37,989 nucleotides of DNA, from NCBI GenBank assembly GCA_000681355.2, contig JJNX02000014.1, forward strand, positions 1 through 37,989, in the 5' to 3' direction. The notes beneath the pieces are model-generated. The model worked only from the letters and a program-made list of their open reading frames with translations, ran no database searches and was not told the DNA's origin. The translations under genes were made by a program, and so were the position numbers. Of this stretch, positions 7,168-14,858 are shown in pieces (position 1 is the stretch's first letter; every line of letters starts with the position of its first letter). The stretch comes from Peptococcaceae bacterium SCADC1_2_3 (GTDB lineage Bacteria > Bacillota > Desulfotomaculia > Desulfotomaculales > Nap2-2B).

Positions 7168-7536
7168 CTACTTTTTCAACAGGTTATTTAACTTTTTATC
7201 GAAAGAATAAATCTCATGTTTTCTTATCTTGTGATAGGCACATAGGATTGTATCAACAAAATCAAGCTTTCTCTCCGAATAGACTTTTAGCGCTTCATTA
7301 ACCACTTCTCCGTCACTGACCTGTATATTCTTATAGCCGAAAAGTTCTGTTAGCGAACTGCATATTTCTCCATTATCTACTTTATACACTTTTTCTAAAA
7401 CATAGACAATCTCTGCTATAACTTCATTCGGGACAAAAACCTCATTATTTTCTAACAACTCAATAGCTTTCTCTGACAAGTCTTCAGCATCATTTAGTAG
7501 GTATCTTAGAACAATATTGGCATCAACTATTTTCAT
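7168..7536 (-). CDS. PIN-domain ribonuclease toxin (VapC-like), pair 2
   Basis: A 122-residue PIN domain starting at MKIVDANIVLRYLLND (ATG at 7536; an in-frame upstream start at 7554 would add six residues and overlap the antitoxin more). The catalytic acidic residues expected are D5 (IVDAN), E in EVIAEIVYVLEK, D in LDFVDTILCAY and the final FDKKLN. The start lies 14 bp inside the upstream antitoxin gene, a typical coupled arrangement. Its sequence is unlike the other two PIN proteins here, so the three pairs were acquired separately rather than by local duplication. No lesion seen. Confidence 0.87.
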   Translation of the reverse strand: MKIVDANIVLRYLLNDAEDLSEKAIELLENNEVFVPNEVIAEIVYVLEKVYKVDNGEICSSLTELFGYKNIQVSDGEVVNEALKVYSERKLDFVDTILCAYHKIRKHEIYSFDKKLNNLLKK

Positions 7537-7771
7537 ATTTATCGTCCACCGCATTCACCCAAGCAGTATTTTCTAAGCCTTGAAGCTCTTTATTCTTATA
7601 TTTCTCCAACAGCCCCCTGGCTCTTTTTGACTTATGGCTTGCAGCATCTTCTGAATTCATATTCTCATAAGGAAATATTAGTATCTCTACCTTCTTATTT
7701 TTAAGGCTTTCCGGTATGTCAATGATGTTAGCAAGTAAATCGCTATTTGCTACTTTCCTGATAAAAGTCAT
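7523..7771 (-). CDS. Antitoxin partner of PIN toxin, pair 2
   Basis: An 82-residue protein beginning MTFIRKVANSDLLANIIDIP, with ESLKNKKVEILIFPYENM. This N-terminal beta-rich piece (IxIPxxLKNKxVEI) is characteristic of short antitoxins paired with PIN toxins, followed by a charged helical tail (SHKSKRARGLLEKYKN). I chose the ATG at 7771 because GAGGAG lies 11-13 bp upstream; the frame is open to 7855, but that extra segment covers the promoter and is not protein-like. Confidence 0.8.
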   Translation of the reverse strand: MTFIRKVANSDLLANIIDIPESLKNKKVEILIFPYENMNSEDAASHKSKRARGLLEKYKNKELQGLENTAWVNAVDDKYENS

Positions 7772-7823
7772 GAGCCACCACCACTCCTCAAAACGGGTTA
7801 TCCGTAAATATCTATACAATTTT

Positions 7824-7832
7824 ATTATACCA
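7824..7832 (-). promoter_or_regulatory. Extended -10 promoter element for TA pair 2
   Basis: On the minus strand TGGTATAAT occurs about 53 bp upstream of the antitoxin ATG: a consensus TATAAT with TGn, the same arrangement as in front of TA pair 1. No clear -35. Confidence 0.6.
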
Positions 7833-7905
7833 TAAAACTTAATACTATAACACAAAAGCAGATATTAAAAATACCTGCCAGAGGAACCGTCCCCGTGGGA
7901 ACCAA

Positions 7906-7974
7906 AAAAGCATTAAAGTAGATAGTCTGGATGAGTTTGCCAGGATTTTAAATGAGGTTTTGGAAGAAGAATAA
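7906..7974 (+). pseudogene. Last 22 codons of an Rpn-type protein
   Basis: The plus strand reads KSIKVDSLDEFARILNEVLE EE and a stop at 7972-7974. It closely resembles the end of the fragment at 4351-4674 (VKVKTLDEFLMLLNEVERIKQ), so it is the tail of a second gene of that family. A REP core (GAACCGTCCCCGTGGG, near 7884-7899) sits at the truncation point. The remainder of the gap 7856-8304 is repeats plus a promoter. Confidence 0.55.
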
Positions 7975-7993
7975 TTGAGTCCTTTCCTAAGAT

Positions 7994-8057
7994 CATTAAT
8001 AGTTAAGGCAGGCCTTAACTATTAATGGGAGTCGAGACCTGCCCTTGTTTTAAAAGG
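7994..8057. repeat. 53-bp hairpin repeat, copy 2, with a perfect 16-bp palindrome
   Basis: Bases 8005-8057 repeat the unit at 6998-7050 (GGCAGGCCTTA ... GAGACCTGCCCTT ... TTTAAAAGG). In this copy the left part is embedded in a perfect palindrome, CATTAATAGTTAAGGC, loop AG, and its complement (7994-8027). The two palindromes overlap and could form alternative hairpins. Confidence 0.65.
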
Positions 8058-8183
8058 AGCAAAGGCAAAAGGTCCAAAGGGAAATTAAAACGTATAGAGA
8101 TCTGCATGTAGGGGCAGACCTGCGTGTCTGCCCTGATGCCTTTGTGCCTCTGTGCCTTTGTCCCTATGAACCTGAATAGTTAC
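8058..8183 (+). mobile_element. Interspersed GTAACT element, copy A (left end eroded)
   Basis: The right end is intact: GTGCCTTTGTCCCTATGAAC then CTGAATAGTTAC at 8183. Inside is the degenerate start of the four-helix-bundle gene (AAAACGTATAGAGATCTGCA; the ATG has become ATT), and nested after it a hairpin with arms AGGGGCAGAC/GTCTGCCCT, identical in position to the one in copy B. The left terminal GTAACT is missing and no direct repeat can be assigned. The apparent peptide over the right end (LCLCAFVPMNL) is repeat-derived. Confidence 0.75.
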
Positions 8184-8243
8184 GAAAAAAGACTCAAAGA
8201 ACTTTGTAAAATATTTCATGCGTCAGCACTGGCATCTATCTTG

Positions 8244-8272
8244 TTGACTTTCAATGTAAAGTGTTTTATCCT
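8244..8272 (+). promoter_or_regulatory. Sigma-A-type promoter for TA pair 3
   Basis: TTGACT at 8244-8249, a 17-bp spacer, and TATCCT at 8267-8272, ending 32 bp before the antitoxin ATG. It lies just outside copy A of the interspersed element. Confidence 0.6.
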
Positions 8273-8304
8273 AGATAAGGAGTGTTATAAGGAGGTAAAG
8301 CAAA

Positions 8305-8544
8305 ATGCCAATTGTAAAACTTTCTAGTAAAAGGCAAATTACTCTACCGGCTAAGGTCTGTCGGGCAATAAATCTCAAGCAAGGAGACCATTTAATCCTG
8401 GAGGTAAAAGGAAACCAGCTAACCTTTACCCGTTTGCCGGAAAAATTTACTGATTTTTTTGCCGGCAAAGCCAGGGGGGTTTACGGTAAATCTTTAAAAA
8501 ACATAGATGAATATATCCAAAAGGAACGGGAAACATGGGAATAA
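8305..8544 (+). CDS. vapB: AbrB/MazE-type (SpoVT-AbrB fold) antitoxin, pair 3
   Basis: A 79-residue swapped-hairpin DNA-binding antitoxin. KLSSKRQITLPAKVCRAINL and KQGDHLILEVKGNQLTFTRL form the SpoVT-AbrB beta fold (residues 4-45); the C-terminal helix (KSLKNIDEYIQKERETWE) would bind the toxin. A strong ribosome site (AAGGAGG) lies 9 bp before the ATG. The stop overlaps the toxin start by 10 bp. It probably represses its own promoter at 8244-8272. Confidence 0.87.
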   Translation: MPIVKLSSKRQITLPAKVCRAINLKQGDHLILEVKGNQLTFTRLPEKFTDFFAGKARGVYGKSLKNIDEYIQKERETWE

Positions 8545-8993
8545 AAGATTTTTTAAAAGAGGTGGAAAGATTTCCGGTAATTTTAATTGATACAAATATA
8601 GCAATTTATTTATTAGAAGATATTCCTGTTTATGGTAAAGGGGCCAAAGAGTTATTTCGTTTAGTTCAAGTTGGAAAAACAAAAGCTTTTTTATCAGTGA
8701 TTACGATTACAGAATTATTAGTAAAACCAATAAAAGCAGGGAATGAAGAACTGGTCAATAATATAAAACTTTTTCTTAATCATTTTCCAAACTTAAAATT
8801 ATTAGATGTGTCAAAAGAAATTGCTCTTAAGGCTGCTGAAGTACGGGCAACAACCAACCTGAAAGTACCTGATGCAATGATAATTGCCTCGGCAGCAGTT
8901 AATTCTTGCCCAGTGGTTGGAAATGACCCGGAGTGTGCAAGAAAAACTTTAGTGATACCATATATTTACCTTGGTAAGTATTTTGAGCCATAA
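8535..8993 (+). CDS. vapC: PIN-domain ribonuclease toxin (VapC), pair 3
   Basis: A 152-residue PIN toxin. Catalytic acidic residues are in ILIDTNIAIYLLED (D near 19), ITITELLVKP (E), and VPDAMIIASA (D), with a final ND in VVGNDPEC. This is the canonical VapC spacing. The ATG lies inside the vapB end, giving a 10-bp overlap. Only 5 bp separate its stop from copy B of the interspersed element, so that insertion just missed the gene. The host-toxic activity is presumably held by the AbrB-type partner. Confidence 0.9.
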   Translation: MGIKDFLKEVERFPVILIDTNIAIYLLEDIPVYGKGAKELFRLVQVGKTKAFLSVITITELLVKPIKAGNEELVNNIKLFLNHFPNLKLLDVSKEIALKAAEVRATTNLKVPDAMIIASAAVNSCPVVGNDPECARKTLVIPYIYLGKYFEP

Positions 8994-8998
8994 ATTTT

Positions 8999-9222
8999 GT
9001 AACTATTCAGGTAGGCACAGAGGAGCAAAGGCACAGAGGAGCAAAGGCACAGAGGAGCAAAGGGAAATAAAAACCTGCCTGCCGCGCCTGCCTGTGCGTT
9101 GCACGCAGACAGGCAACGGCGCAGGTAGACGTATAGAGATCTGCATGTAGGGGCAGACCTGCGTGTCTGCCCTAATGGCTTTGTGCCTGTGTGCCTTTGC
9201 CCCTATGAACCTGAGTAGTTAC
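8999..9222 (+). mobile_element. Interspersed GTAACT element, copy B (two nested hairpins)
   Basis: Ends are GTAACTATTCAGGTAGGCAC at the left and CCTATGAACCTGAGTAGTTAC at the right, inverted to each other over the outer 14 bp. Next to the left end is a threefold 15-bp tandem repeat (GGCACAGAGGAGCAAA). The element core AAA-ACGTATAGAGATCTGCA is split by a G+C-rich palindrome (about 9077-9129, CCTGCCTGTGCGT...ACGCAGACAGGC) and followed by the AGGGGCAGAC/GTCTGCCC hairpin also found in copy A. The flanks (TAAATTTT, TATTAATT) are A+T-rich but do not match. The 102 bp from here to rnhA show no feature I can name. Confidence 0.8.
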
Positions 9223-9324
9223 TATTAATTAAATACAGAAACGAGGGGTCAGTTTAAAGGGTTGTTACATAGTCTAACCCCGGACTGTCCCTTCGGTCGG
9301 ACATTCAGGAAGTGAGTTATTTTG

Positions 9325-9810
9325 ATGAGTGAGCTGCCTACCGTGGTTATGTACACCGACGGGGCGTGCAAGGGAAACCCCGGCCCCGGGGGTTATGGAA
9401 TAATTCTTAAATATAATGACCATCTGAAAGAATTAAGCGGGGGTTACCGGTGCACCACCAACAACCGGATGGAATTAATGGCGGTAATTAAGGGTCTGGA
9501 AGAGTTAAAAAAACCCTGCCTGATTAACCTTTACTCTGACAGCCAGTATATTATTAAGGCCATGACCTTGGGTTGGGCTAAAAACTGGCAGAAAAATCAC
9601 TGGTTGCTTCAAAGTAAAAAACCGGCCAAGAATATTGACCTTTGGCAAAAAATCCTCTCTTTGGCTCAAAAACATCATATAAACTGGTTTTGGCTAAAAG
9701 GCCACGGTGACAACCCGGATAATAAACGTTGCGACCAGTTAGCGGTGTTGGCCAGTAATGAAGATAATTTACCTGAGGACGAAGGCTTTAAGCAAAGTTG
9801 CCCGCTTTAA
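9325..9810 (+). CDS. rnhA: Ribonuclease HI
   Basis: Cleaves the RNA strand of RNA-DNA hybrids (R-loops, primers). All catalytic residues are visible: D in [15 protein letters not shown] in [11 protein letters not shown] in LYSDSQYI and D in KRCDQLA, with the flexible-loop histidine in [11 protein letters not shown]. At 161 residues it has the usual bacterial type 1 length and also the handle region ([12 protein letters not shown]). I chose the ATG at 9325 over the TTG at 9322; AGGAAG lies upstream. The last 23 bp overlap the 3' end of ileS, which converges from the other strand, so the two transcripts are antisense at their ends. Confidence 0.96.
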   Translation: MSELPTVVMYTDGACKGNPGPGGYGIILKYNDHLKELSGGYRCTTNNRMELMAVIKGLEELKKPCLINLYSDSQYIIKAMTLGWAKNWQKNHWLLQSKKPAKNIDLWQKILSLAQKHHINWFWLKGHGDNPDNKRCDQLAVLASNEDNLPEDEGFKQSCPL

Positions 9811-12631
9811 TTACTTCAAGGCAGCGGGGACAAAGGTCAGGATGCTCTGCATTTAAACCTACCTTTTCGTTAAAAATCCAACAGCGGGTGCACTTAGCTC
9901 CTTTGGCCCGCCGGACAGCCACCGTCAGATCAGGTATATTTTTAGCCTTGGACAGGTAAGATGACTGTTCTACCACCGGAAGCAGGTTATTATTGGTAGG
10001 ACAGGCATCCTGCCTGTCTTTTAACTGGTGCAGACTTACTTTAGAAACAATAAAAATAGTAGGTAATTTTGTTTCTTCCCTACGCAAAAAATCATATAAT
10101 TCGCCTGAAGCATAAAGGGCTACTTCTGCTTCCAGGGAATTACCAATTAATTTTTCTTTGCGGGCCGTTTCTAACACCGCCGTGACTTCTGCTCTAATGT
10201 TTAATAAACGTTCCCACTTTTGTTCTAATTCAAGGTCCAGGTAGTCTTCTTTTACCTGAGGTAAATCAGTTAATTGTACACTTACCGGATTCCCTTCTTT
10301 TTTGGGTAGGTAGCGCCAGATTTCTTCACTGGTAAAAGCTAATATAGGAGTATGTAAACGCACCAGGACATGTAAGGTTTTATAAAGCACCGTTTGCGCT
10401 GCCCGCCGCTCCCGTCCTTGGGCTGAAGAGGTATAAAGGCGATCTTTAATCATATCTAAATAAAGGGCGCTCAGGTCAACCACGCAAAAATTATGAATGG
10501 CGTGGTAAACTACATGGTATTCGTAATCGTAGTAACCTTTAAGAGCCTTTTGGATTAAACGTTGCAGACTGACTAAAGCCCAGCGGTCAATTTCGGTTAA
10601 TTCTTGATAATTTACCTGGTCTACCGAAGGGTCAAAATCGTAAAGGTTGCTCAATAAAAAGCGCGAGGTGTTGCGTATTTTCCGGTATGCTTCCGTAATT
10701 TGTTTTAAAATATTTGGTGAAGCAGAAATATCATCCCGGTAATCAGCGGAACTAACCCATAGCCGCAGGATGTCTGCTCCCATTTGCTTAATTACTTTTA
10801 AGGGGTCAACCACATTCCCCATGGACTTACTCATTTTACGCCCTTGCTCATCAACCACAAAACCATGGGTTAACACAGCTTTATAAGGAGCTTGAGCCCG
10901 GACCGCTACCGAGGTGGTAAGAGAGCTATTAAACCAGCCGCGGTGCTGGTCGCTTCCCTCCAGGTAAAGTTCAGCCGGCCAGTGAAGCTCCGGCCAGGTG
11001 TCTGGCTGCTCTAAAACGGCTAAATGGCTTGAGCCGCTGTCAAACCATACGTCCATAATATCCGTTTCCTTGGTAAATTCTTGCGCAGCGCATACCGGAC
11101 AATTAAAATCTGGCGGCAGGAGTTCTGCTGCTTCACACGCAAACCAGACATCCGAACCATGTTGGCGAAATAAATTCTGCAGGTGACTAATGGTCTGGTC
11201 ATTGATAATTTCTTTCCCGCAGTTGGCACAGTAAAAAATAGGAATAGGGACACCCCAAATCCGTTGGCGTGAAATACACCAATCGCCCCGGTTGGCAATC
11301 ATGTTATAAATCCGGTCCTTGCCCCAGCCAGGAATCCAGCGGACTTGCTGGATGGCCTGCAATAACATTTCTCGAAATTTATCTATGGAAGCAAACCATT
11401 GTTCAGTTGCCCGGTAAAGGATTGGTTTTTTACAACGCCAGCAATGAGGATACTGGTGCTGAATGGTTTCCTGTTTAATTAAAAAAGTGCCCTTTTGCAA
11501 TTCTTCTATAATTTCCTGGTCGGCATCCGTATAAAACCGGCCGCTAAATTTTCCGGTTTCCGCCGTAAAATAACCCCGGTCATTAAGTGGTGACAAAATA
11601 GGCAGGTTATACTGCAGCCCAACCAGATAATCTTCCTCACCATGTCCGGGGGCAATATGCACACAACCGGTACCGGTATCCAGAGTAACATATTCACCTA
11701 AAACAACAATTGATTCCCGGTCTAAGAAAGGATGGTAGCAAACTATACCTTCCAGTTCTTGACCACGGAATACCTGGATTATCTTTAAATTTTGCCGCCC
11801 GGTTGCCTGGGCAAAAGAAGATAATAGTTCTTCCGCCACCAGATATTTTTCTTCTTCTTGGGTTATTAAAACGTAATTGTAGTTGGGGTGAAGACATAAG
11901 GCCACATTTGAAATTAAAGTCCAGGGGGTGGTGGTCCAGATAATAATACTGGTATTTTCTTCCGGTAATAAACCCTGGCCGTCTTTAACGGGAAATTTTA
12001 CGTAGATGGCGGGTGATTTTTTATCCTGGTATTCTACCTCTGCTTCGGCCAACGCGGTTTCGCAATAAGCGCACCAAAAAACAGGTTTTAGGCCTTTATA
12101 AATATAACCCCGCTTTACCATTTCGGCAAAAACTCCTATTTGGACAGCTTCATAATTAGGGTGCAGTGTTAAATAAGGTTTTTTCCAGTTGCCGCTTATG
12201 CCCAACCGTTTAAATTCTTCACGCTGGATATTCACAAATTTTAAAGCAAACTCCTTGCATTTTTGCCTGAATTCTACCGGGTTCATTACCCGGCGGTCTA
12301 AACCCAACTCTTTAATTGCCTGTTGCTCAATAGGTAATCCGTGAGTATCCCAACCCGGCACATAAGGAGCATCATTTCCTGCCATGGAGTTGTACTTAAC
12401 AATAATGTCTTTAAGGATTTTATTCAGGGTGGTGCCCAGGTGAATATGCCCGTTGGCGTAAGGTGGTCCGTCATGCAAAACAAATTTGGGACGGCCGGTA
12501 TTTTTTTGCTGAACCAGGCGGTAAAGATCAATTTCTTCCCAAAATTTTAAAATTCCCGGTTCTCTTTCGGGTAAATTAGCCCGCATGGGAAATTCAGTTT
12601 TAGGTAAGTTTAAAGTTTTACTGTAATCCAC
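9788..12631 (-). CDS. ileS: Isoleucyl-tRNA synthetase
   Basis: Class I aminoacyl-tRNA synthetase charging tRNA-Ile. The HIGH motif is HIHL at 62-65 ([11 protein letters not shown]) and KMSKS is at 599-603 ([10 protein letters not shown]). The editing CP1 domain lies between ([10 protein letters not shown] near 233-242; [16 protein letters not shown] near 320-335). A C-terminal zinc finger (CTRCW, then CPRC) marks the bacterial type. Start is GTG at 12631 with AGAGGTG upstream. Between the anticodon-binding region and the zinc finger, residues about 870-878 read [10 protein letters not shown], encoded by a GACAGGCA palindrome (10000-10018), evidently a small repeat inserted in frame. No T-box leader is visible upstream, where half of an interspersed repeat sits instead. 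Confidence 0.98.
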   Translation of the reverse strand: MDYSKTLNLPKTEFPMRANLPEREPGILKFWEEIDLYRLVQQKNTGRPKFVLHDGPPYANGHIHLGTTLNKILKDIIVKYNSMAGNDAPYVPGWDTHGLPIEQQAIKELGLDRRVMNPVEFRQKCKEFALKFVNIQREEFKRLGISGNWKKPYLTLHPNYEAVQIGVFAEMVKRGYIYKGLKPVFWCAYCETALAEAEVEYQDKKSPAIYVKFPVKDGQGLLPEENTSIIIWTTTPWTLISNVALCLHPNYNYVLITQEEEKYLVAEELLSSFAQATGRQNLKIIQVFRGQELEGIVCYHPFLDRESIVVLGEYVTLDTGTGCVHIAPGHGEEDYLVGLQYNLPILSPLNDRGYFTAETGKFSGRFYTDADQEIIEELQKGTFLIKQETIQHQYPHCWRCKKPILYRATEQWFASIDKFREMLLQAIQQVRWIPGWGKDRIYNMIANRGDWCISRQRIWGVPIPIFYCANCGKEIINDQTISHLQNLFRQHGSDVWFACEAAELLPPDFNCPVCAAQEFTKETDIMDVWFDSGSSHLAVLEQPDTWPELHWPAELYLEGSDQHRGWFNSSLTTSVAVRAQAPYKAVLTHGFVVDEQGRKMSKSMGNVVDPLKVIKQMGADILRLWVSSADYRDDISASPNILKQITEAYRKIRNTSRFLLSNLYDFDPSVDQVNYQELTEIDRWALVSLQRLIQKALKGYYDYEYHVVYHAIHNFCVVDLSALYLDMIKDRLYTSSAQGRERRAAQTVLYKTLHVLVRLHTPILAFTSEEIWRYLPKKEGNPVSVQLTDLPQVKEDYLDLELEQKWERLLNIRAEVTAVLETARKEKLIGNSLEAEVALYASGELYDFLRREETKLPTIFIVSKVSLHQLKDRQDACPTNNNLLPVVEQSSYLSKAKNIPDLTVAVRRAKGAKCTRCWIFNEKVGLNAEHPDLCPRCLEVIKAGNFA
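10000..10018. repeat. Palindrome inserted in frame within ileS
   Basis: GACAGGCA-TCC-TGCCTGTC, an 8-bp perfect stem with a 3-base loop, encodes RQDACP of the peptide [10 protein letters not shown] on the minus strand. Related GACAGG palindromes lie at 4930-4947 and within 9077-9129. Confidence 0.7.
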
Positions 12632-12646
12632 TAATTAAACACCTCT

Positions 12647-12705
12647 TATGTTTTCATTTCCCTTTGCCCCTCTGTGCCTTTGCTCCTATGAACCTGAGTA
12701 GTTAC
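12647..12705 (-). mobile_element. Interspersed GTAACT element, copy C (half element)
   Basis: Read on the minus strand, it starts GTAACTACTCAGGTTCATAG, runs through GGCACAGAGGGGCAAAGG, and stops right after the first codons ATGAAAACATA of the four-helix-bundle start. The other half is gone. It occupies the space between ileS and the DUF167 gene, where related genomes often carry divIVA. Confidence 0.75.
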
Positions 12706-12707
12706 TT

Positions 12708-12992
12708 TTATTTTAAAAGGTCTAAGATTTGCTGCTGGTTAGCACCGGTTATTTTAATTAGTTTTTCCCGGCTGCGTGCACCACTAATTATTTTTACCGA
12801 CGACTTAGGAACCCCTAGTTTTTGGGCCAGGAAAGAGCAACAAGTTTCATTGGCTTTTCCTTCTACGGGTAAAGCAGCCACCTTAATATGCAAGGCATCT
12901 GCCCATAAACCGGTTAACTGGTTTTTCTTAGCTTTAAAGCTTATCCAGACCTTAAATATTACCCCGTTTTTATCTTCCCGGACAAACAACAT
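12708..12992 (-). CDS. yggU: DUF167 (YggU-like) protein
   Basis: A 94-residue DUF167 protein. The signature is visible: beta strand FKVWISFKAKKNQL, then ALHIKVAALPVEGKANETCC (the family's K-V-APPVEGKAN motif) and SSVKIISGARSREKLIKI (the G-S-R-KL-I motif). The function of the family is unknown; genes are commonly placed after yggT in this block. It lies 76 bp downstream of yggT on the same strand and ends 2 bp before the repeat half-element, so that element entered just behind it. Confidence 0.9.
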   Translation of the reverse strand: MLFVREDKNGVIFKVWISFKAKKNQLTGLWADALHIKVAALPVEGKANETCCSFLAQKLGVPKSSVKIISGARSREKLIKITGANQQQILDLLK

Positions 12993-13068
12993 AAAAACGT
13001 TATCTTCTTCCAGATAAAGGCGTTAAATTTAACGTCCTCTACTTACCTAACTTTACCTAATTTATGCG

Positions 13069-13341
13069 CTAAAGCAAAGTAAGGACTAAATTAATTATTA
13101 AGCGGCGGATGATTTCTAAAACGAAAAAGGCAACCAGAGGAGAAAAATCAAACATTCCTACTGGAGGTATGACCCGCCGGAATAATCTTAAATAAGGCTC
13201 AGTACATTCATATATAAATTTGAAAAAGGGATTATAGGAGGTAAATCTAACGTAAGACATGATAATCCGGGTAATAAGCAAACATTCATAAACAAAAAAA
13301 AATACCTCTATAGTTTTAATAATGCTCATTTTTTTCCCCAC
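13069..13341 (-). CDS. yggT: YggT family membrane protein
   Basis: A 90-residue integral membrane protein with two hydrophobic segments (IEVFFFVYECLLITRIIMSY near 10-29; FSPLVAFFVLEIIRRLIINL near 66-85) and the family motif ECTEPYLRLFRRVIPPVGMFDFSP between them. YggT proteins are linked to cell division and osmotic tolerance, without a proven mechanism. The gene starts 3 bp after the proC stop. Two Met starts are possible (13341 or 13329). Confidence 0.9.
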   Translation of the reverse strand: MGKKMSIIKTIEVFFFVYECLLITRIIMSYVRFTSYNPFFKFIYECTEPYLRLFRRVIPPVGMFDFSPLVAFFVLEIIRRLIINLVLTLL

Positions 13342-13344
13342 TCA

Positions 13345-14157
13345 TTATTTTCTCAGTTCATGCGCCCGGAGGGCTGCTTTTTCCACCGCCCGCATTATTA
13401 TTGCCCGCAAGCTTCCTTCTTCCAAAGAAAATAAACCGGCCGCGGTTGTACCGCCCGGGGTGGTTACTTCATCTTTTAGTTTAGCGGGATGCTCTCCTGT
13501 TTCTAAAACCATTTTGGCTGCTCCCAGCATGGTTTGGGCGCTTAAAATTAAAGCTTCTTCTTTGGGCAAACCCAAACGAACGCCAGCAGAAGCAAAGGAT
13601 TCTATAATAAGGTACATATAGGCCGGCCCGCTTCCGCTTAAACCTGTAACAACATCTATTAAACTTTCTGGTACTTCAACAGTTTTTCCGGCTGACTCAA
13701 AAATTGCTCTTACTCTTTCTTTATCCTTGTCTTGAGTGTGCGTTCCCAAACAATAAGCGCACGCTCCTTCTCCTACCAAAACAGGGGTATTTGGCATTAC
13801 CCGCACTACTGCCCTTGGTTCAGGCATAAACTGAGCAACAAAGCCGGTTGTAATTCCGGCCGCAAGAGAAATTAAGGTTTGTTCGGCTTTTATTTCTTGG
13901 CCAATTTCAAGCATAACTTCTTTTACCACGGCTGGTTTCACGGCTAGAATAATAATATCACAATTTTTAACCAGGTCAAAATTATTTCTTACCGGATTAA
14001 TACCTAATTTATGGCTTAGGTATGTAAGGCGACTATCTTTAATCTCACTTACAAAAAAGCCTTGGGGGTTAAGGCCGCTTCTTATTAAGCCGGAAAGAAT
14101 TGCTTCAGCTATCACCCCTCCACCTATAAAACCCAAGTTTAGTTTAGTTAGCGGCAA
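13345..14157 (-). CDS. proC: Pyrroline-5-carboxylate reductase
   Basis: Last step of proline synthesis: NAD(P)H-dependent reduction of pyrroline-5-carboxylate. The N-terminal Rossmann motif is GFIGGGVIAEAILSGL; other signatures are VILAVKP-like IIILAVKPAVV, RVMPNTPVLVGEG and the C-terminal PGGTTAAGL with GLSGSGPAYMYL. I place the start at TTG 14157 (LPLTKLNLGFIGGG) because AAAAGGAGTG lies 7 bp before it. The frame is open upstream to an ATG at 14190, but that overlaps the sepF end and has no ribosome site. About 270 residues, normal for the family. Translationally close to sepF. Confidence 0.95.
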   Translation of the reverse strand: MPLTKLNLGFIGGGVIAEAILSGLIRSGLNPQGFFVSEIKDSRLTYLSHKLGINPVRNNFDLVKNCDIIILAVKPAVVKEVMLEIGQEIKAEQTLISLAAGITTGFVAQFMPEPRAVVRVMPNTPVLVGEGACAYCLGTHTQDKDKERVRAIFESAGKTVEVPESLIDVVTGLSGSGPAYMYLIIESFASAGVRLGLPKEEALILSAQTMLGAAKMVLETGEHPAKLKDEVTTPGGTTAAGLFSLEEGSLRAIIMRAVEKAALRAHELRK

Positions 14158-14171
14158 AAAAACACTCCTTT

Positions 14172-14621
14172 TTATTGAATTTTCATCCAAGAAAATAACT
14201 CGCCGTTCTCAATTTGTTCTTTAAATTCACTATTAATTTCTATGTTGCTAGGTACGAAAAGAAAAATACCGTTTCCGACTCTCTGCATGTTTCCGTTTAA
14301 GGCGTAAGTGGTACCGCACATAAAATCTACTATCCGCTTGGCCACTTCGGCATTAGTTTTTTCTAAGTTTATAATTACCGGCCGCCGGTTTTTCAAATGG
14401 TTTGCTAGTCCTTGGGTTTCTTCAAAGGTTTGCGGCTTAGTAACTACAACTTTAACTGCTTGCTGGGTGTGTAAATTTAATACTTGTCCTTTACGCTTGG
14501 GTTTGATAAATTCCTCCTGTGTTTCTTGCTGACGCTCTTCTAAATTTTTTTCATCAAGTTCCCCAGGTACCTCTTCAAAACCAATAAATCCTAATACCTT
14601 GTCCATCATTTTCATTCTCAA
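14172..14621 (-). CDS. sepF: Cell division protein SepF
   Basis: SepF bundles and tethers FtsZ filaments at the membrane. The N-terminal amphipathic helix (MMDKVLGFIGF) is followed by an acidic linker and the SepF core from about residue 50: VVVTKPQTFEETQGLANHLK, then RPVIINLEKTN, RIVDFMCGTTYALNG and the C-terminal IFLFVPSNIEI. 149 residues is normal. GGAGG lies 6 bp before a TTG at 14621 and 12 bp before an ATG at 14615; either may be used. Only 37 bp separate the start from element copy D. Confidence 0.95.
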   Translation of the reverse strand: MRMKMMDKVLGFIGFEEVPGELDEKNLEERQQETQEEFIKPKRKGQVLNLHTQQAVKVVVTKPQTFEETQGLANHLKNRRPVIINLEKTNAEVAKRIVDFMCGTTYALNGNMQRVGNGIFLFVPSNIEINSEFKEQIENGELFSWMKIQ

Positions 14622-14658
14622 GCAAACCCTCCTTATGACAATAAATATAAATTATATA

Positions 14659-14848
14659 GTAATTACTCAGGTTCATAGGGGCAAAGGCACAGAGGCACAA
14701 AGTTTTTTGCCAGACTTGCAGATATCTAGTAGTATGTAGTTGACAGTTTTTAGTTTACAGAAAAGGAAGTACCAATGTTGAGACTAAAAACTCAAAACTA
14801 TCCACTAAAAACTATCAATTGGACCTTTGTGCCTACCTGAATAGTTAC
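14659..14848 (-). mobile_element. Interspersed GTAACT element, copy D, with perfect 8-bp direct repeats
   Basis: Ends are GTAATTACTCAGGTTCATAG (left) and TGCCTACCTGAATAGTTAC (right). It is flanked on both sides by ATTATATA (14651-14658 and 14849-14856), a perfect 8-bp target duplication. The core start-codon region is replaced after ATATCTGCAAGTCTGGC (minus strand) by about 85 bp holding its own inverted repeat, AGTTGACAGTTTTTAGT against ACTAAAAACTATCAATT. It sits between yggS and sepF. Confidence 0.85.
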
Positions 14849-14858
14849 ATTATATATA

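Noticed and set aside
7050-7301. 83-codon plus-strand frame
   Set aside because: Overlaps a perfect palindrome and the antisense of the pair 2 toxin end; no family resemblance.
8124-8327. 67-codon plus-strand frame beginning MSALMPLCLCAFVPMN
   Set aside because: The first part is the right end of the interspersed element (the same peptide appears at other copies), and it crosses the promoter of TA pair 3.
12632-12707. T-box leader in front of ileS
   Set aside because: Only 76 bp separate ileS from the next gene and they hold the repeat half-element; no specifier stem or T-box sequence is visible.
12664-13017. 117-codon plus-strand frame MPLCAFAPMNLSSYFYF...
   Set aside because: Starts in the interspersed repeat and then lies antisense to the clear DUF167 gene.
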